From the NCBI GenBank assembly GCA_030065205.1, contig JASJDN010000016.1, positions 1 to 45,769 of the forward strand: a stretch of DNA of 45,769 nucleotides. Direction: 5' to 3'. The notes beneath the pieces are model-generated. The model did no database searches. It saw only the letters and a program-made list of their open reading frames with translations, and was not told the origin of the DNA. Positions 1-9,375 of this stretch are shown piece by piece. Made by a program: the position numbers and the translations under genes. Source of the DNA: Crocosphaera sp. GTDB taxonomy: Bacteria > Cyanobacteriota > Cyanobacteriia > Cyanobacteriales > Microcystaceae. The first letter of the stretch is position 1, and each line of letters opens with the position of its first letter.

Positions 1-105
1 AGACAGGAAAGGAAAGTCAAATCTGCTTCAAAACCAGTAGTTTTTTCAAACAGTAACATCCACGGGGAGTCACCGAAGCCCCAAAACTGTTAGTCTGACA
101 ACACA

Positions 106-375
106 TTGTTAGATATTAACAGGTTTTTAGTAGGTGTAGAAGCAGGTAGAGGAGATGTTGGTTTATCTCTTAATCCAGGAGATAATTTCAATATCTGTAC
201 ACCTATAGACAGTGATATAGTACAAGAATGTGGAGAAGATCAACTTTTTCCTGATTTTATTCTAGTAAGAGTGACTGAAAATACCTCAACTTTATCTCTG
301 CTCAGCTTAGCAGTTCTTGGTGTAGCTTCAAACCTCAAAAGTCAACTAAAACGGTTCCGTTGCAAAAACTTTTAA
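106..375 (+). pseudogene. PEP-CTERM-like exoprotein remnant
   Basis: The frame opens at a TTG only four codons after an in-frame stop (91-93) and has no signal peptide, so it looks like the 3' end of a longer gene. The last ~30 residues have the layout of a PEP-CTERM sorting tail: a short polar motif (here TENTS where PEPS would be expected), a hydrophobic helix (LSLLSLAVLGVAS) and a basic end (KSQLKRFR). In intact family members this tail directs export and processing by exosortase. The degenerate motif and missing N-terminus suggest decay. The rest of the protein is not recognised, and it could still be a short real gene with an unusual start. Confidence 0.4.
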
Positions 376-402
376 GGAGTACAAATATCTTGTATCAATA
401 GT

Positions 403-1617
403 CTATTCTAACGTCATCTGAGATCCCCATAAATCTTGCGCCATAAACGCCCGATCTTTCGGTAAAGGAGCAACCGGTTCGGTTAACATAAATTCGCCCT
501 TCTCAATCCAATTTTTCAACTCCTGAGCGACTTTTCGAGATAAGGCAATACTGGCCAATGGGGCAACTCTGACACTTTTACCTTCAATAGTCATGCGGCC
601 TGTTTTTAATTGTCCATAACTAACTAATCCAAACGTCGGACGAACCCGACGGGGAATGGAAAAGTCAATCACCGGTGCAACCACATCCTTATCCCCAACG
701 GCACAATATTCAATAACTTTACGATTCAAGACAGGAAAGGGAATACCCACCCCCAACATCAAAGACGGACCATAATGATTGAAATAACACCCTCTAACCC
801 ATTGCGGTGACATGGTTTTAGCATCCCCCACTAACGCTAAAGTGGCCGCTGGACCAATGGGAGTCCGGTTAGATAAGCGTTTCTGTAAGGGGAAATGTTG
901 CGTCCCTTCCCAAGCAATATAACCCACACCACCCCCCAAAAAAACACGACTCCCAATGCCAATTAATTCTAAATCAGGATCGTTGAATAACGGGGCGATC
1001 GCTCCTGGGTTAGAATAGACAGCATTGCCTAAACTGGGTTGCAACGGGCCCAGATAAGTGTAGAGAAAGCGATCGCTACTATTAACCCCCACAATAAAGT
1101 TTTGATAGAGGTTTCGGGGATTATATAAGTAAAATTGATTGATGGTTTTGCGGGTGATGTTGGTTTCAAAGGAGGCCCGAGGATAACAGTCGGTGACTTG
1201 ACCAATGGCTTTGAGACTGACGGGTTTTCCTGCAATCAAGTCTTCAATGACATGGCCGCCACCCCGTTCTAAAGTAACATTCCCTGGACGGGTGTCGTTA
1301 TCATTCATCTCACCGATGGCCTTATAATCCACCATCGCAGTGGCCCCTAAATACAGATCCACCGCCCCAAACCCAGCATAAGCGGGAACCCCATCTAACC
1401 AACATTGTCGTATTTTGATGGGAGGATCAGTGTGGCCTAAGTTAAGAATGGCCCCAGATGATTCCATCGGTTCAAAGGTTCCGGTACAAATGACATCAAC
1501 GGTTTTAAACGCTTCGTCAATGCCGATTTCTTGAACTTTTGCTTTGAGTTCTTCGACCGTCCAAACGACAGCCTTTTTTTCGCTAATTTTTTCGTTAATT
1601 TCTGAGAGGGTTCGCAT
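403..1617 (-). CDS. HcyBio (DUF39) family protein, putative homocysteine biosynthesis enzyme
   Basis: A 404-residue soluble protein that I recognise as the HcyBio/DUF39 family (COG1900). Family members in anaerobes and archaea have been linked to making homocysteine from aspartate semialdehyde and a sulfur donor. Family-like stretches include the N-terminal INEKI segment, the FEPMESSGA and NLGHTDPP blocks and the Gly-rich GSRVFLGGGVGYIAW stretch near residues 223-237. Length is normal for the single-domain form. There is no ferredoxin or CBS domain fused to it, and no methionine-pathway gene is adjacent. Biochemical role in cyanobacteria is inference from the family. The ATG start opens the conserved N-terminus directly. 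Confidence 0.75.
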   Translation of the reverse strand: MRTLSEINEKISEKKAVVWTVEELKAKVQEIGIDEAFKTVDVICTGTFEPMESSGAILNLGHTDPPIKIRQCWLDGVPAYAGFGAVDLYLGATAMVDYKAIGEMNDNDTRPGNVTLERGGGHVIEDLIAGKPVSLKAIGQVTDCYPRASFETNITRKTINQFYLYNPRNLYQNFIVGVNSSDRFLYTYLGPLQPSLGNAVYSNPGAIAPLFNDPDLELIGIGSRVFLGGGVGYIAWEGTQHFPLQKRLSNRTPIGPAATLALVGDAKTMSPQWVRGCYFNHYGPSLMLGVGIPFPVLNRKVIEYCAVGDKDVVAPVIDFSIPRRVRPTFGLVSYGQLKTGRMTIEGKSVRVAPLASIALSRKVAQELKNWIEKGEFMLTEPVAPLPKDRAFMAQDLWGSQMTLE

Positions 1618-1664
1618 GGTTGTGACTATTTTTGATCTGTTATGAAATAGATGAGCGGCTTAAT

Positions 1665-2717
1665 TTAGCCCTTTTGCTCTCTCTTATTTTGCCATTTATC
1701 TAAAATATCTTTGACTAATACTTCTTCTAACCAGATTTGACTGACAAGGGCTAAAGGCAAAGCTAAAAAGAAGCCTAAAACACCAAATAAACTAGCAAAA
1801 AATACTTGGGAAAGTAGGGTTAAGCCGGGTAAGATTGATTTTCTATTTTCTATGAATAGGGGAGTGAGTAATTTACTTTCTATGATGGCAATAACACTAT
1901 AAAAGGTAACATAGAGTATGAAGACGGCGATGGATTTCCAAGGATTTTCTAATAAAGCGATAGCCACCGGGGGAATAAAGCTTAAGATGGGTCCGATATT
2001 GGGGATAAAGGTTAAAATTCCTGCTAACATGGCTTGAGCTAAGGTTAGAGGCATTCTTAAGATGGATAGACCCATAAAACTTAATAGAGAAATCATGACC
2101 ATTTGAAATAAAATGGCCGTTAAGCCTCCTTGTAAGGAGCGATCGCATTTGGTTAAAACCTCATCTATTTTTTGGCGATAAAATGAAGGAAATAAACGAA
2201 TAAATCCTTGACGATAAGCCCCAGGATTAGCCAATAACATCAAGGTTAACGCCAATAATAAGAGGAACGTTAAGGGAATGCCTAATGTGGTATAAAATAC
2301 GGATAATCCTTGACCAGCAATTCTTTCCATTAAGGGTTGTAATTGTTGAACAATTTGTTGACTATTGGGTAAAGCATTAATTAATTCTGGATCAAGCTGT
2401 AAAATAAAATCTTTAATGGTTATAATTAATTGATCAATTCCTAAAGGAACTAACTTGAATAATTCCGGTACTTGTTGAGCAAAGGGGGGAATAATTAGCC
2501 AAAAAAATCCTGATAAAATTGTTAATAATAAGATCATGGATAACAAAACTGCATAACCCCGTTTAATCCGCAGCTTTTGTAATAATTGAACCCCATGATT
2601 AAGAAAATTAGCAATAATCACAGCCGTAAATAATAAGAGTAACAACTGTCTAATTTTCCACAGAATATAAACACAAAAGGCTAAAATAATAAAACCGATC
2701 CATTGAGAAAACTTCAT
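1665..2717 (-). CDS. AI-2E family transporter (PF01594-type permease)
   Basis: A 350-residue polytopic membrane protein. It has two N-terminal hydrophobic helices (about residues 8-40), a helix near 60-80, a central hydrophilic region (about 85-140) and four to five C-terminal helices. The segment around FIPNIGPILSFIPP (about 237-250) is typical of the family, which includes E. coli TqsA and YdiK and various Na+/H+ antiporters. The substrate cannot be predicted. It lies head-to-tail with the small membrane gene upstream (34-base gap) and may share its transcript. Confidence 0.85.
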   Translation of the reverse strand: MKFSQWIGFIILAFCVYILWKIRQLLLLLFTAVIIANFLNHGVQLLQKLRIKRGYAVLLSMILLLTILSGFFWLIIPPFAQQVPELFKLVPLGIDQLIITIKDFILQLDPELINALPNSQQIVQQLQPLMERIAGQGLSVFYTTLGIPLTFLLLLALTLMLLANPGAYRQGFIRLFPSFYRQKIDEVLTKCDRSLQGGLTAILFQMVMISLLSFMGLSILRMPLTLAQAMLAGILTFIPNIGPILSFIPPVAIALLENPWKSIAVFILYVTFYSVIAIIESKLLTPLFIENRKSILPGLTLLSQVFFASLFGVLGFFLALPLALVSQIWLEEVLVKDILDKWQNKREQKG

Positions 2718-2751
2718 AACGATCTCAACCTCTAGGTCAGTTATGTTTAAC

Positions 2752-2946
2752 TTAAGAATCAGACGGGGTATTCAACATTTTTTTCGTTAAAAATACAGTA
2801 ACTATTACAGGTACTATCATCACGATGATCAGTGCATTAAGATTGGAAGGAGCAAGAGAAAGTAATGGTCCTAAATATTTAATAAGGAGAGAAAGAATCA
2901 GAGAAGCAATGAAAATTTTTATCAAAAAATCAATGGTTTCATTCAT
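2752..2946 (-). CDS. Small two-helix membrane protein
   Basis: A 64-residue protein with two predicted membrane helices (about residues 8-34 and 38-54) and a short polar tail. I do not recognise a family. Its ATG lies four bases after the stop of the amino-acid permease gene, so it is probably translated from the same message. The position between an ABC permease and an AI-2E-type transporter suggests a membrane accessory peptide, but nothing in its sequence shows this. Confidence 0.6.
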   Translation of the reverse strand: MNETIDFLIKIFIASLILSLLIKYLGPLLSLAPSNLNALIIVMIVPVIVTVFLTKKMLNTPSDS

Positions 2947-2950
2947 TTTT

Positions 2951-4120
2951 CTATTTTTCTTTTAGTTGTACTAACTGGTTTAACCAATTCATTCCGGAGG
3001 AAATAATCAGGTTGAAAATCAAATAAGTTACCATCACAACTAACAACATTTCAACAGATTTCCCTGTTTGATTAGAAATGGTATTAGAAACAGCATAAAT
3101 ATCATTGTAACCGATAGCAACCGCTAAACTAGAATTCTTAGCTAAGTTTAAAAATTCACTGGTTAAAGGAGGAATTATCACCCGTAATGCTTGGGGAAAA
3201 ATGACTAAACGCATAACTAAACCTGAGTTTAATCCTAATGCTTTAGCTGCTTCCCATTGTCCTTTAGAAACTGATTGAATACCCGATCGCACCACTTCAG
3301 CAATAAACCCGGCAGTATAAATGGTTAATCCTGTTAATAAGGTAGCAAATTCTGGGGAAAGATTCAAGCCATTTTGGATACGTTGTATTTGAGAATCATA
3401 GGTAGGAAATTGCCAATCTAACCCCAAGAAAACGATTAAAATGGAGATGATTCCTACCATACTTAAAGCAATATTATAAACTTGACCTGCTGTTCCTTGT
3501 TGAATGATAAGTTTAGTTTGTTTTTGCCAAATAAAAAAAGCAGTAATTGCCCCTACAATTAAAACAACAATCGCCAAAAAAGTTTGTAAGTTTCCTAAAG
3601 GAAAAGGAATATATACGCCTTGATTAGATAGAAAAAGAGAATTAAATACAATTAAAGGATTATCAATTTTAGGAAACTTGAGAAAGACGGCAAAATACCA
3701 GAAAAATAGTTGCAATAATAAGGGAGTATTGCGGATAATTTCTACATAAATCGTAGCAATTTTCTGCACTAACCAATTATCCGATAATCTCCCTAGCCCA
3801 ATAATTACCCCCAAAAGAAAGGCTAAAATAATCCCTGTTATCATCACTCGCAATGAGTTTAATAAACCCACTAAAATAGCACGATAATAGGGATCAGTTG
3901 GTTCATAAGCAATAGGTGTATCACCAATATTAAAACGGGAATTTAAGTCAGGATCGAAAATAAATCCGAAACCAAATGTCAATCCTAATTGTCTAAAATT
4001 ATTAATCAAATTATTACTAAAAATAACGATTAGTAATAAAATAATCGCAATAATTAAAATCTGTATGATAACTTTGATGATTCGTGAATCACGCCAAAAA
4101 GGTATTTTTTCTTCATTCAT
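2951..4120 (-). CDS. Amino-acid ABC transporter permease, NatG/AapQ-like
   Basis: A 389-residue inner-membrane permease of the polar amino-acid uptake family. The HisM-type helices are split by a long central insertion (about residues 125-230), as in the AapQ/BztB permeases. The ATPase-contact (EAA) loop is visible as AAKALGLNSGLVMRLVIFPQA near the C-terminal third. The start is set at ATG 4120, preceded by GAAAG; an upstream in-frame ATG (4204) would add 28 polar residues unlike the family. In Synechocystis the homologous system has a binding protein (NatF), two permeases (NatG, NatH) and an ATPase (BgtA). Here only this permease and a NatF-like protein are in the window, so the partners must be elsewhere. 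Confidence 0.82.
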   Translation of the reverse strand: MNEEKIPFWRDSRIIKVIIQILIIAIILLLIVIFSNNLINNFRQLGLTFGFGFIFDPDLNSRFNIGDTPIAYEPTDPYYRAILVGLLNSLRVMITGIILAFLLGVIIGLGRLSDNWLVQKIATIYVEIIRNTPLLLQLFFWYFAVFLKFPKIDNPLIVFNSLFLSNQGVYIPFPLGNLQTFLAIVVLIVGAITAFFIWQKQTKLIIQQGTAGQVYNIALSMVGIISILIVFLGLDWQFPTYDSQIQRIQNGLNLSPEFATLLTGLTIYTAGFIAEVVRSGIQSVSKGQWEAAKALGLNSGLVMRLVIFPQALRVIIPPLTSEFLNLAKNSSLAVAIGYNDIYAVSNTISNQTGKSVEMLLVVMVTYLIFNLIISSGMNWLNQLVQLKEK

Positions 4121-4249
4121 TTCTTTCAAGAATATACATATAGTTAGTCTAAATGAGTTACGAAAATTTTTTGTTTTCTGTTCCCTGTTCCCTCCCCTCA
4201 ACAAATATGTTCACGATTCAAATAGACTAGCTATATAAATACTAGATCA

Positions 4250-5041
4250 CTATTTTACTGTTTTAAGATTATTCAATTTTCTTTGAATACTATATCTAGA
4301 ATAAGTGAGTTGACTTAACCACTGCATGGCAAGGGGTTGGGTTAAGGGATAGTTCACTAAAGATAACCAATCTTTGCTAATTGACTCCAAATAAGCGACT
4401 TGAATGGGCGTTAAAACTTTATTCCATTGATTCTGTTTACCGGAATTAATATGATTAGCATGAAGTAAACTTTTGGGATCATATGAATTTTCATTAACTT
4501 TATTTGTTTGCCATTGTTTAATTCTCTTTTTTTGTTGCTCAATACTATACTGAGCAGCAATTTCTTGAGCATCTTCTTGAGAAATATCTATGTTAAGATG
4601 GTGAGCAATTCTTAAAACCTCTTGAGGTAAATTGTTAACCATTATGTCATAACGAGAAATTAACATATCATCAAGATTAGTCCAATTGTAAAAATCTCTA
4701 ATGCACTCTTTTATTTCCCCGGTTTGAAACATTAATCTTTCAAACGTGGCTTTTCTCATTTTCATCAAAGAAACCGTAACATCTCGAATATCTCGATAAC
4801 TATAAATTCCTTTTGCTTGTTTATCAGCAATAGCTTTTTCCACTCCTTTTAGATGTCGAAACTGATGAACTTTTACTACTTGCATGGAAGTAGATGAATA
4901 TTGTTCTAAAAGTTCTTGACAGTCACCATACCGAATTTCACCCCATCCTGTTCCCTTTCCTGTTTTTTCTAGAATTGCTACAGTCAACTGATATTGTAAC
5001 GTTGACCCTGAACGCATCATTCCACAACAAATAATAAGCAT
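4250..5041 (-). CDS. Sulfotransferase-like protein
   Basis: About 263 residues when started at ATG 5041, which puts the first beta strand (LIICCG) directly at the N-terminus. A TTG at 5083 would add 14 residues. The loop GMMRSGSTLQ resembles the 5'-phosphosulfate loop of PAPS-dependent sulfotransferases. YSYRDIRDVTVSL (about residue 80-92) matches the 3'-phosphate-binding segment, with its Arg and the later Ser. This supports transfer of sulfate from PAPS to an unknown acceptor. It sits between the genes of an amino-acid ABC importer, a place where no sulfotransferase is expected, so it was probably inserted there. The C-terminal end is lysine-rich and variable. Confidence 0.65.
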   Translation of the reverse strand: MLIICCGMMRSGSTLQYQLTVAILEKTGKGTGWGEIRYGDCQELLEQYSSTSMQVVKVHQFRHLKGVEKAIADKQAKGIYSYRDIRDVTVSLMKMRKATFERLMFQTGEIKECIRDFYNWTNLDDMLISRYDIMVNNLPQEVLRIAHHLNIDISQEDAQEIAAQYSIEQQKKRIKQWQTNKVNENSYDPKSLLHANHINSGKQNQWNKVLTPIQVAYLESISKDWLSLVNYPLTQPLAMQWLSQLTYSRYSIQRKLNNLKTVK

Positions 5042-5122
5042 TAAGTTATTAAATCCAATTTTTAAATAATTTACATTACTCAAGGTCTAGCAGAAGTTCA
5101 GCTATTTTTGGAAAGTATTATT

Positions 5123-5143
5123 CTCCTTACTTCTAGTAAGGAG
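5123..5143 (-). promoter_or_regulatory. Intercistronic stem-loop downstream of the binding-protein gene
   Basis: A perfect 8-bp inverted repeat (CTCCTTAC / GTAAGGAG, five-base loop) lies 9 bases past the stop of the periplasmic binding-protein gene. No T-run follows on the minus strand, so it is unlikely to be a strong terminator. Stem-loops here often stabilise binding-protein mRNA or partly attenuate transcription, giving more binding protein than permease. Confidence 0.5.
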
Positions 5144-5152
5144 AGGGTTACT

Positions 5153-6205
5153 TTATCTAAACGGTGGAGAATATAATAAACCCCCTTCTGTCCAGAGGTT
5201 ATTCGGACCACGCTCTAATCCCAAAGGTTCACCAATATTTCGCTCATAGACTTCTCCATAATTACCGACGTGCCTAACCACACGGGCAGCAAAATCGTTG
5301 GGTAATCCCATTCCTTCTCCTAATTTATCATCTAAGCCTAAAAAGCGTCTGATATTGGGATCTTCACTATTATCAAACGTGGCTATATTTTCAGAGGTAA
5401 TCCCAAATTCTTCCGCTTGAATTAAGGAAAAGGTAATCCATTTAACTGCATCAAACCAACCAGAATCATTATTTTTTACCGCAGGGCCCAGGGGTTCTTT
5501 CGATAAAACCACGTTAAGGATAGCATGATCATTACGGTTGGGTAAAATGGAGCGACGGGCTACCAATTGAGAGCGATCGGCGGTTACCCCTTCGCAACGG
5601 CCCTCTTGATAGGCTGCGTAAAGCGCGTCTACGTCTTCAAACGTAACAGGATTATAGTCCGTTACCCCTATTTTCCGCATTTGATCGGCTAAATTTTGCT
5701 CTGTGGTGGTTCCTGCTAAGACACAGATGGACTTACCGGCTAATCCTGCCATATCGCTTACCCCACTGGCGGTGGTCACCATGATGCCTTGACCATCGTA
5801 GAATATGGTTGGGGCAAATTCCATGCCGTTAGTGGTATCCCGACTAATGGTCCAGGTAGTGTTACGATTGAGAACATCTACCTCCCCTGATTGCACGGCG
5901 GGAAAGCGTTCTTGGGCGCTTAATTTACGGTATTCTACCTTCTCGGGATCATCGAATAATGCAGCTGCGATCGCCCGACAGAGATCCACATCTAACCCTG
6001 AATATTGTCCGTTTTCGTCCACGAAACTAAACCCAGGTACTTCCCCATTCACCCCACAAATAACGGTTCCTCGTTGTTTAATGGTATCGAGACGACTGGT
6101 GCTGGAGGTTGTGGTTGTATCAGAGGTTTCATTTCCTCCACCACAAGCGGTTAACGGCATGGTTAACAATAATGTTATTAACATTAACGCGGATTTCTTG
6201 AACAT
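5153..6205 (-). CDS. Amino-acid ABC transporter substrate-binding lipoprotein, NatF/AapJ-like
   Basis: A 350-residue periplasmic binding protein. Residues 1-20 form a signal peptide ending in the lipobox LTAC (Cys21), so it is probably a lipoprotein. The mature part has the SBP_bac_3 fold of the AapJ/BztA type: RGTVICGVNGEVPGFS, then GLDVDLCRAIAAALF, and the AapJ-style C-terminus with RHVGNYGEVYERN and GLERGPN. Such proteins capture general or acidic amino acids for an ABC importer. A permease of the matching type follows on the same strand, after a stem-loop and a sulfotransferase-like gene. No ATPase gene is nearby. Confidence 0.87.
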   Translation of the reverse strand: MFKKSALMLITLLLTMPLTACGGGNETSDTTTTSSTSRLDTIKQRGTVICGVNGEVPGFSFVDENGQYSGLDVDLCRAIAAALFDDPEKVEYRKLSAQERFPAVQSGEVDVLNRNTTWTISRDTTNGMEFAPTIFYDGQGIMVTTASGVSDMAGLAGKSICVLAGTTTEQNLADQMRKIGVTDYNPVTFEDVDALYAAYQEGRCEGVTADRSQLVARRSILPNRNDHAILNVVLSKEPLGPAVKNNDSGWFDAVKWITFSLIQAEEFGITSENIATFDNSEDPNIRRFLGLDDKLGEGMGLPNDFAARVVRHVGNYGEVYERNIGEPLGLERGPNNLWTEGGLLYSPPFR

Positions 6206-6313
6206 AGATAAACCGTCAAAATTGAATATAAATAAGAACTTTTGTTTAGTTTAAACTAGAAAGAGTGAATGAGCAATTATTCACCATTAAACAACTTCTG
6301 ACTTCTAACTTCC

Positions 6314-7843
6314 TCACCCTCCTATGCCTAATCTTCCTGCTAAGCTTGGACTCAAAGGAATCAGAGTAACTAACATCAAAAATAGAGCTAATAAACCCCA
6401 TCCGGCACGAGTATCATCTGGTTCGGTTAACTCATTAAGGCTAGGTCTTTCTAAGTCTCTTTGTAAGAATAAAATGACCACAGCCCAGTATAAAGGAATG
6501 GGGTTTGCTGGACTAAAGATGGTAACAATACCTAAAAGAACTAAGGTAATAATAGTGGTTCTTCTAGCGGTTTTTCTTCCATAAATCGCTTGGATAATTC
6601 TTCCACCGTCTAATTGTCCGGCTGGCATCAAATTTAAGGCAGTAATCACTAACCCCAACCAACCCACAACGGTTAAGGGATGAACATCTACAATGGCATT
6701 TTGTAGCTGTTCTCCTAAAATCACTTTAGCTAAACTTCCCACTAAAACTGAACCTTGAAAAAATTGAGTGGGGAGTTGAAAAAGACTACCCGGATGGGAT
6801 AAAACCAAGCCAATTATTAATAAGATAAAGGAGATTATTCCGCCACAAGCAGGACCAGCAAATGCCACATCAAATAAAGCATTGCGAGTGGGAATTAAAG
6901 ATTCAAATCGAGTAATTGCACCAAAAGAACCAATCTGCCAAGTGGGTAAGAAAAATGGCACACTCAGTTTAATATCGTACCGTTTGGCAACAATTCTATG
7001 CCCTATTTCATGAGCCGCTAAGATTCCCCAAAGGGCTGCACTAATGGGAATTGCTTCTTGGTAACGACTCCAGTTATTAACCAGATCAAATCCTAATAAG
7101 ATACTAGCTGCTTCTAATGTAGTCAGAATTGTTGCCACTAAAAGGACTAAAGCTATATTTTTTTGGACTAGGGTTGTGGGTTGAGGATCATCACTTTTAG
7201 GAAGGATAATGACCACGGGTTTTCCCTCAGTTCCTTCTACTAAAAAGAGGCGATATTTATCACCAAAATTAGCCTCCAGTTTCTCAGAAAGCCGTTGATA
7301 AGACTCATCCGTTTCCCCTCTTAAATTTCCTCTAAAAATAGCTCCTTCTTGATAAGATATTGTTTCCGTTGCAAAAAAAGTGTCGATACTAAAAATTCCT
7401 TTGATTAACTGTAAATCTTCATCAGGAATCGGGATCACGTCTCCCACATTTTTTAAGTCTGGATCGGTTTCTGACTGATTATTATTTTCAGTTTTTTTGG
7501 CTTCTTCTTCTTTGATGCGTTGTGCGGCTTTTTCCCGTAACATGACATCTTGTCCCTCTGTTCTTAGCTTTTTTCCTATATAAATATAAAGGATAATCGA
7601 AGCCAGTAATAAAAATAAGATACCAACGACATTAAGATAAATTCCCAACGCAAATAAACCAAAAAAGATTAACCAAGGTCCCATCAAACTCACTGATTGT
7701 AGCCAAGCCAATATGCCTAACTTTCCGTAGCCTTTAGCACGATTGTAACCCCAAGCCAATAAGCCTAAGGCTACCAAAATAATCACTAAAATAGTTGTGG
7801 TTTCTGGTGTATTTAACATAGTTTTATAAACAATATTTTCCAC
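6314..7843 (-). CDS. Site-2 protease family metalloprotease, EGY-like (M50)
   Basis: A 509-residue intramembrane zinc protease. The N-terminus has three hydrophobic helices (about 15-90) followed by a charged linker. A soluble domain (about 135-220) is typical of the EGY1/cyanobacterial branch. The zinc site is HEIGH (His278, Glu279, His282). The third ligand lies in NLMPAGQLDGG (404-414; Asp412). A conserved GSFGAITRF segment sits between them. Members cut membrane-bound proteins within the bilayer; EGY1 acts in chloroplast thylakoids. It follows murQ by 28 bases on the same strand. The substrate is unknown. Confidence 0.88.
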   Translation of the reverse strand: MENIVYKTMLNTPETTTILVIILVALGLLAWGYNRAKGYGKLGILAWLQSVSLMGPWLIFFGLFALGIYLNVVGILFLLLASIILYIYIGKKLRTEGQDVMLREKAAQRIKEEEAKKTENNNQSETDPDLKNVGDVIPIPDEDLQLIKGIFSIDTFFATETISYQEGAIFRGNLRGETDESYQRLSEKLEANFGDKYRLFLVEGTEGKPVVIILPKSDDPQPTTLVQKNIALVLLVATILTTLEAASILLGFDLVNNWSRYQEAIPISAALWGILAAHEIGHRIVAKRYDIKLSVPFFLPTWQIGSFGAITRFESLIPTRNALFDVAFAGPACGGIISFILLIIGLVLSHPGSLFQLPTQFFQGSVLVGSLAKVILGEQLQNAIVDVHPLTVVGWLGLVITALNLMPAGQLDGGRIIQAIYGRKTARRTTIITLVLLGIVTIFSPANPIPLYWAVVILFLQRDLERPSLNELTEPDDTRAGWGLLALFLMLVTLIPLSPSLAGRLGIGG

Positions 7844-7871
7844 TTTTGTCGGGACGTTTCAGGAAAGGTCC

Positions 7872-8789
7872 CTACGGATTTTTACTGGTTTCGAGGGCAG
7901 CCCGCAGATTGCCTTGATGGTTATCAAGTAATAACTGACCGGCTTCGGCATCAACGCCAGTCCAGTGCATGAGTAAAGCTAGTTTAACTTGTTTCCCACT
8001 GCGATCGAGCAATTGAGCGGACTCTTGACGGCTTAATTCGGTTAACTCTTCTAAAATACGTAAAGCGCGGTCATACAGCTTGCTATTGGTCACCGAAACA
8101 TCGATCATGCGGTTGCCATAGACTTTGCCTAGTTTAACCATCACCCCTGTGGAGAGGATATTTAGGGCCATTTTGGTAACGGTTCCTGCTTTAAGACGAG
8201 TCGATCCGGCTAACACTTCAGGCCCAGTTAACAGGCGAATATCGATATCAACGATCATGGGAACCTGTTCGGCCGGAACGCAAGCCATAGCAATAGTGGT
8301 TGCCCCCCTTTGTTTAGCGGCATTTAACGCCCCATGAACATAAGGGGTGGTGCCCCCTGCGCTGATACCGACGACCACATCCTTTTCCGTCACTTGCCGT
8401 TGGGCGATCGCTTCTGCACCGTCTTGGGGACGATCTTCTAAATTTTCCGAACTCCTGACTAATGCCCCTGCACCCCCTGCAATAATGCCCTGTACCATGT
8501 CCGGAGGGGTACAGAAGGTGGGGGGACATTCGGCTGCATCTAACACCCCTAAACGCCCGCTAGTGCCGGCTCCCACGTAAAATAAACGACCCCCTTGACT
8601 CAAGGATTTGCTGGTAACATCGATAGCTTGTGCCAGTTCTACCCTTGCTTGGGCGATCGCTTTTAGGGTTTGAGCATCTTCTGTGTTAAAGAGATCCACT
8701 AATTCAACGGTACTGAGTTGATCGAGATTCTTAGAGTTAGGGTTGATCTGTTCGGTTAACAGATGACCTCGTTGTTGTATATTTTCCAT
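7872..8789 (-). CDS. murQ: N-acetylmuramic acid 6-phosphate etherase
   Basis: A 305-residue single SIS-domain enzyme that cleaves the lactyl ether of MurNAc-6-phosphate to GlcNAc-6-phosphate and D-lactate in cell-wall recycling. The sugar-phosphate loop VGAGTSGRLG is at residues 72-81. The acid/base glutamates fall in DAAECPPT (Glu87) and SSENLED (Glu115), matching the E. coli pair. Length is normal. The ATG is five bases after the stop of the DUF3110 gene, so the two are probably co-transcribed. No muramyl kinase (anmK) or PTS gene is adjacent, so the source of the substrate is not shown here. Confidence 0.93.
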   Translation of the reverse strand: MENIQQRGHLLTEQINPNSKNLDQLSTVELVDLFNTEDAQTLKAIAQARVELAQAIDVTSKSLSQGGRLFYVGAGTSGRLGVLDAAECPPTFCTPPDMVQGIIAGGAGALVRSSENLEDRPQDGAEAIAQRQVTEKDVVVGISAGGTTPYVHGALNAAKQRGATTIAMACVPAEQVPMIVDIDIRLLTGPEVLAGSTRLKAGTVTKMALNILSTGVMVKLGKVYGNRMIDVSVTNSKLYDRALRILEELTELSRQESAQLLDRSGKQVKLALLMHWTGVDAEAGQLLLDNHQGNLRAALETSKNP

Positions 8790-8794
8790 AAGAA

Positions 8795-9193
8795 TTATAG
8801 TAAGCCTTCTAATTTACGGCGAATCTGCTCTAATTCATCTGAGGACATTTCCGAAGACGTTGTTTCTGTTTCCCTTGGTGTTTGGGCTTCTTCTTCCTCT
8901 TCTTCTCCCCAGGTAATTTCTTCGACGTTTTGCTCTGGGGGAATGGCTAACTCTCCTGATGAGATCAGTTCCCAATCATAGTCCGCTTGACGGCAAAATT
9001 CTTCAATTTCTTCCGAGTCAAAGGGTTCTACCGTGGGAGTGGGGAAGTCTTGGGCCTCTAATAATAAGGCATAACGGGTAGCATCGTCTTCTGACTCAAA
9101 CATCAAGATTTTATTGCGATCGCCCATTTGCACGGTATGAATGCCTTCATTTTCGGTGCGGGCGTTAAAGAGTAGGACATAGATTTTACTCAT
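8795..9193 (-). CDS. DUF3110 domain protein
   Basis: A 132-residue soluble protein. Residues 1-85 match the cyanobacterial/plastid DUF3110 family (MSKIYVLLFNARTENEGIH start, then a DDATRYALLLEAQDFPTPTVE stretch). The remainder is a very acidic, low-complexity tail (a run of Glu near residue 97-101), then a short helix. Function is unknown. It is the first gene of a likely three-gene unit with murQ and the M50 protease. Confidence 0.75.
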   Translation of the reverse strand: MSKIYVLLFNARTENEGIHTVQMGDRNKILMFESEDDATRYALLLEAQDFPTPTVEPFDSEEIEEFCRQADYDWELISSGELAIPPEQNVEEITWGEEEEEEAQTPRETETTSSEMSSDELEQIRRKLEGLL

Positions 9194-9335
9194 AACTTCT
9201 CCTCATTTTGGCGTGACAGCATGGCTGATGAATTCACCAATACATTCAGATCATTGTTACTTAGAATATCTGATTTGCGGTTTTTTCACCAAGAGAATCT
9301 GCTCTAACATTCATCGTAAAATATGCGAGTGGAAA

Positions 9336-9359
9336 CCCCATCGTCTGAAAACGTTGGGG
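9336..9359 (-). repeat. Subterminal hairpin at the right end of the IsrB element
   Basis: CCCCATCG (9336-9343) pairs with CGTTGGGG (9352-9359) with a single T:T mismatch and an 8-base loop, 16 bases past the isrB stop. Imperfect subterminal hairpins are the recognition structures at IS200/IS605-family ends. Confidence 0.6.
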
Positions 9360-9375
9360 AGGAAACGAGCATCAA

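Noticed and set aside
5805-6254. A 149-residue plus-strand frame opposite the NatF-like gene
   Set aside because: No recognisable domain, and fully antisense to a convincing binding-protein gene.
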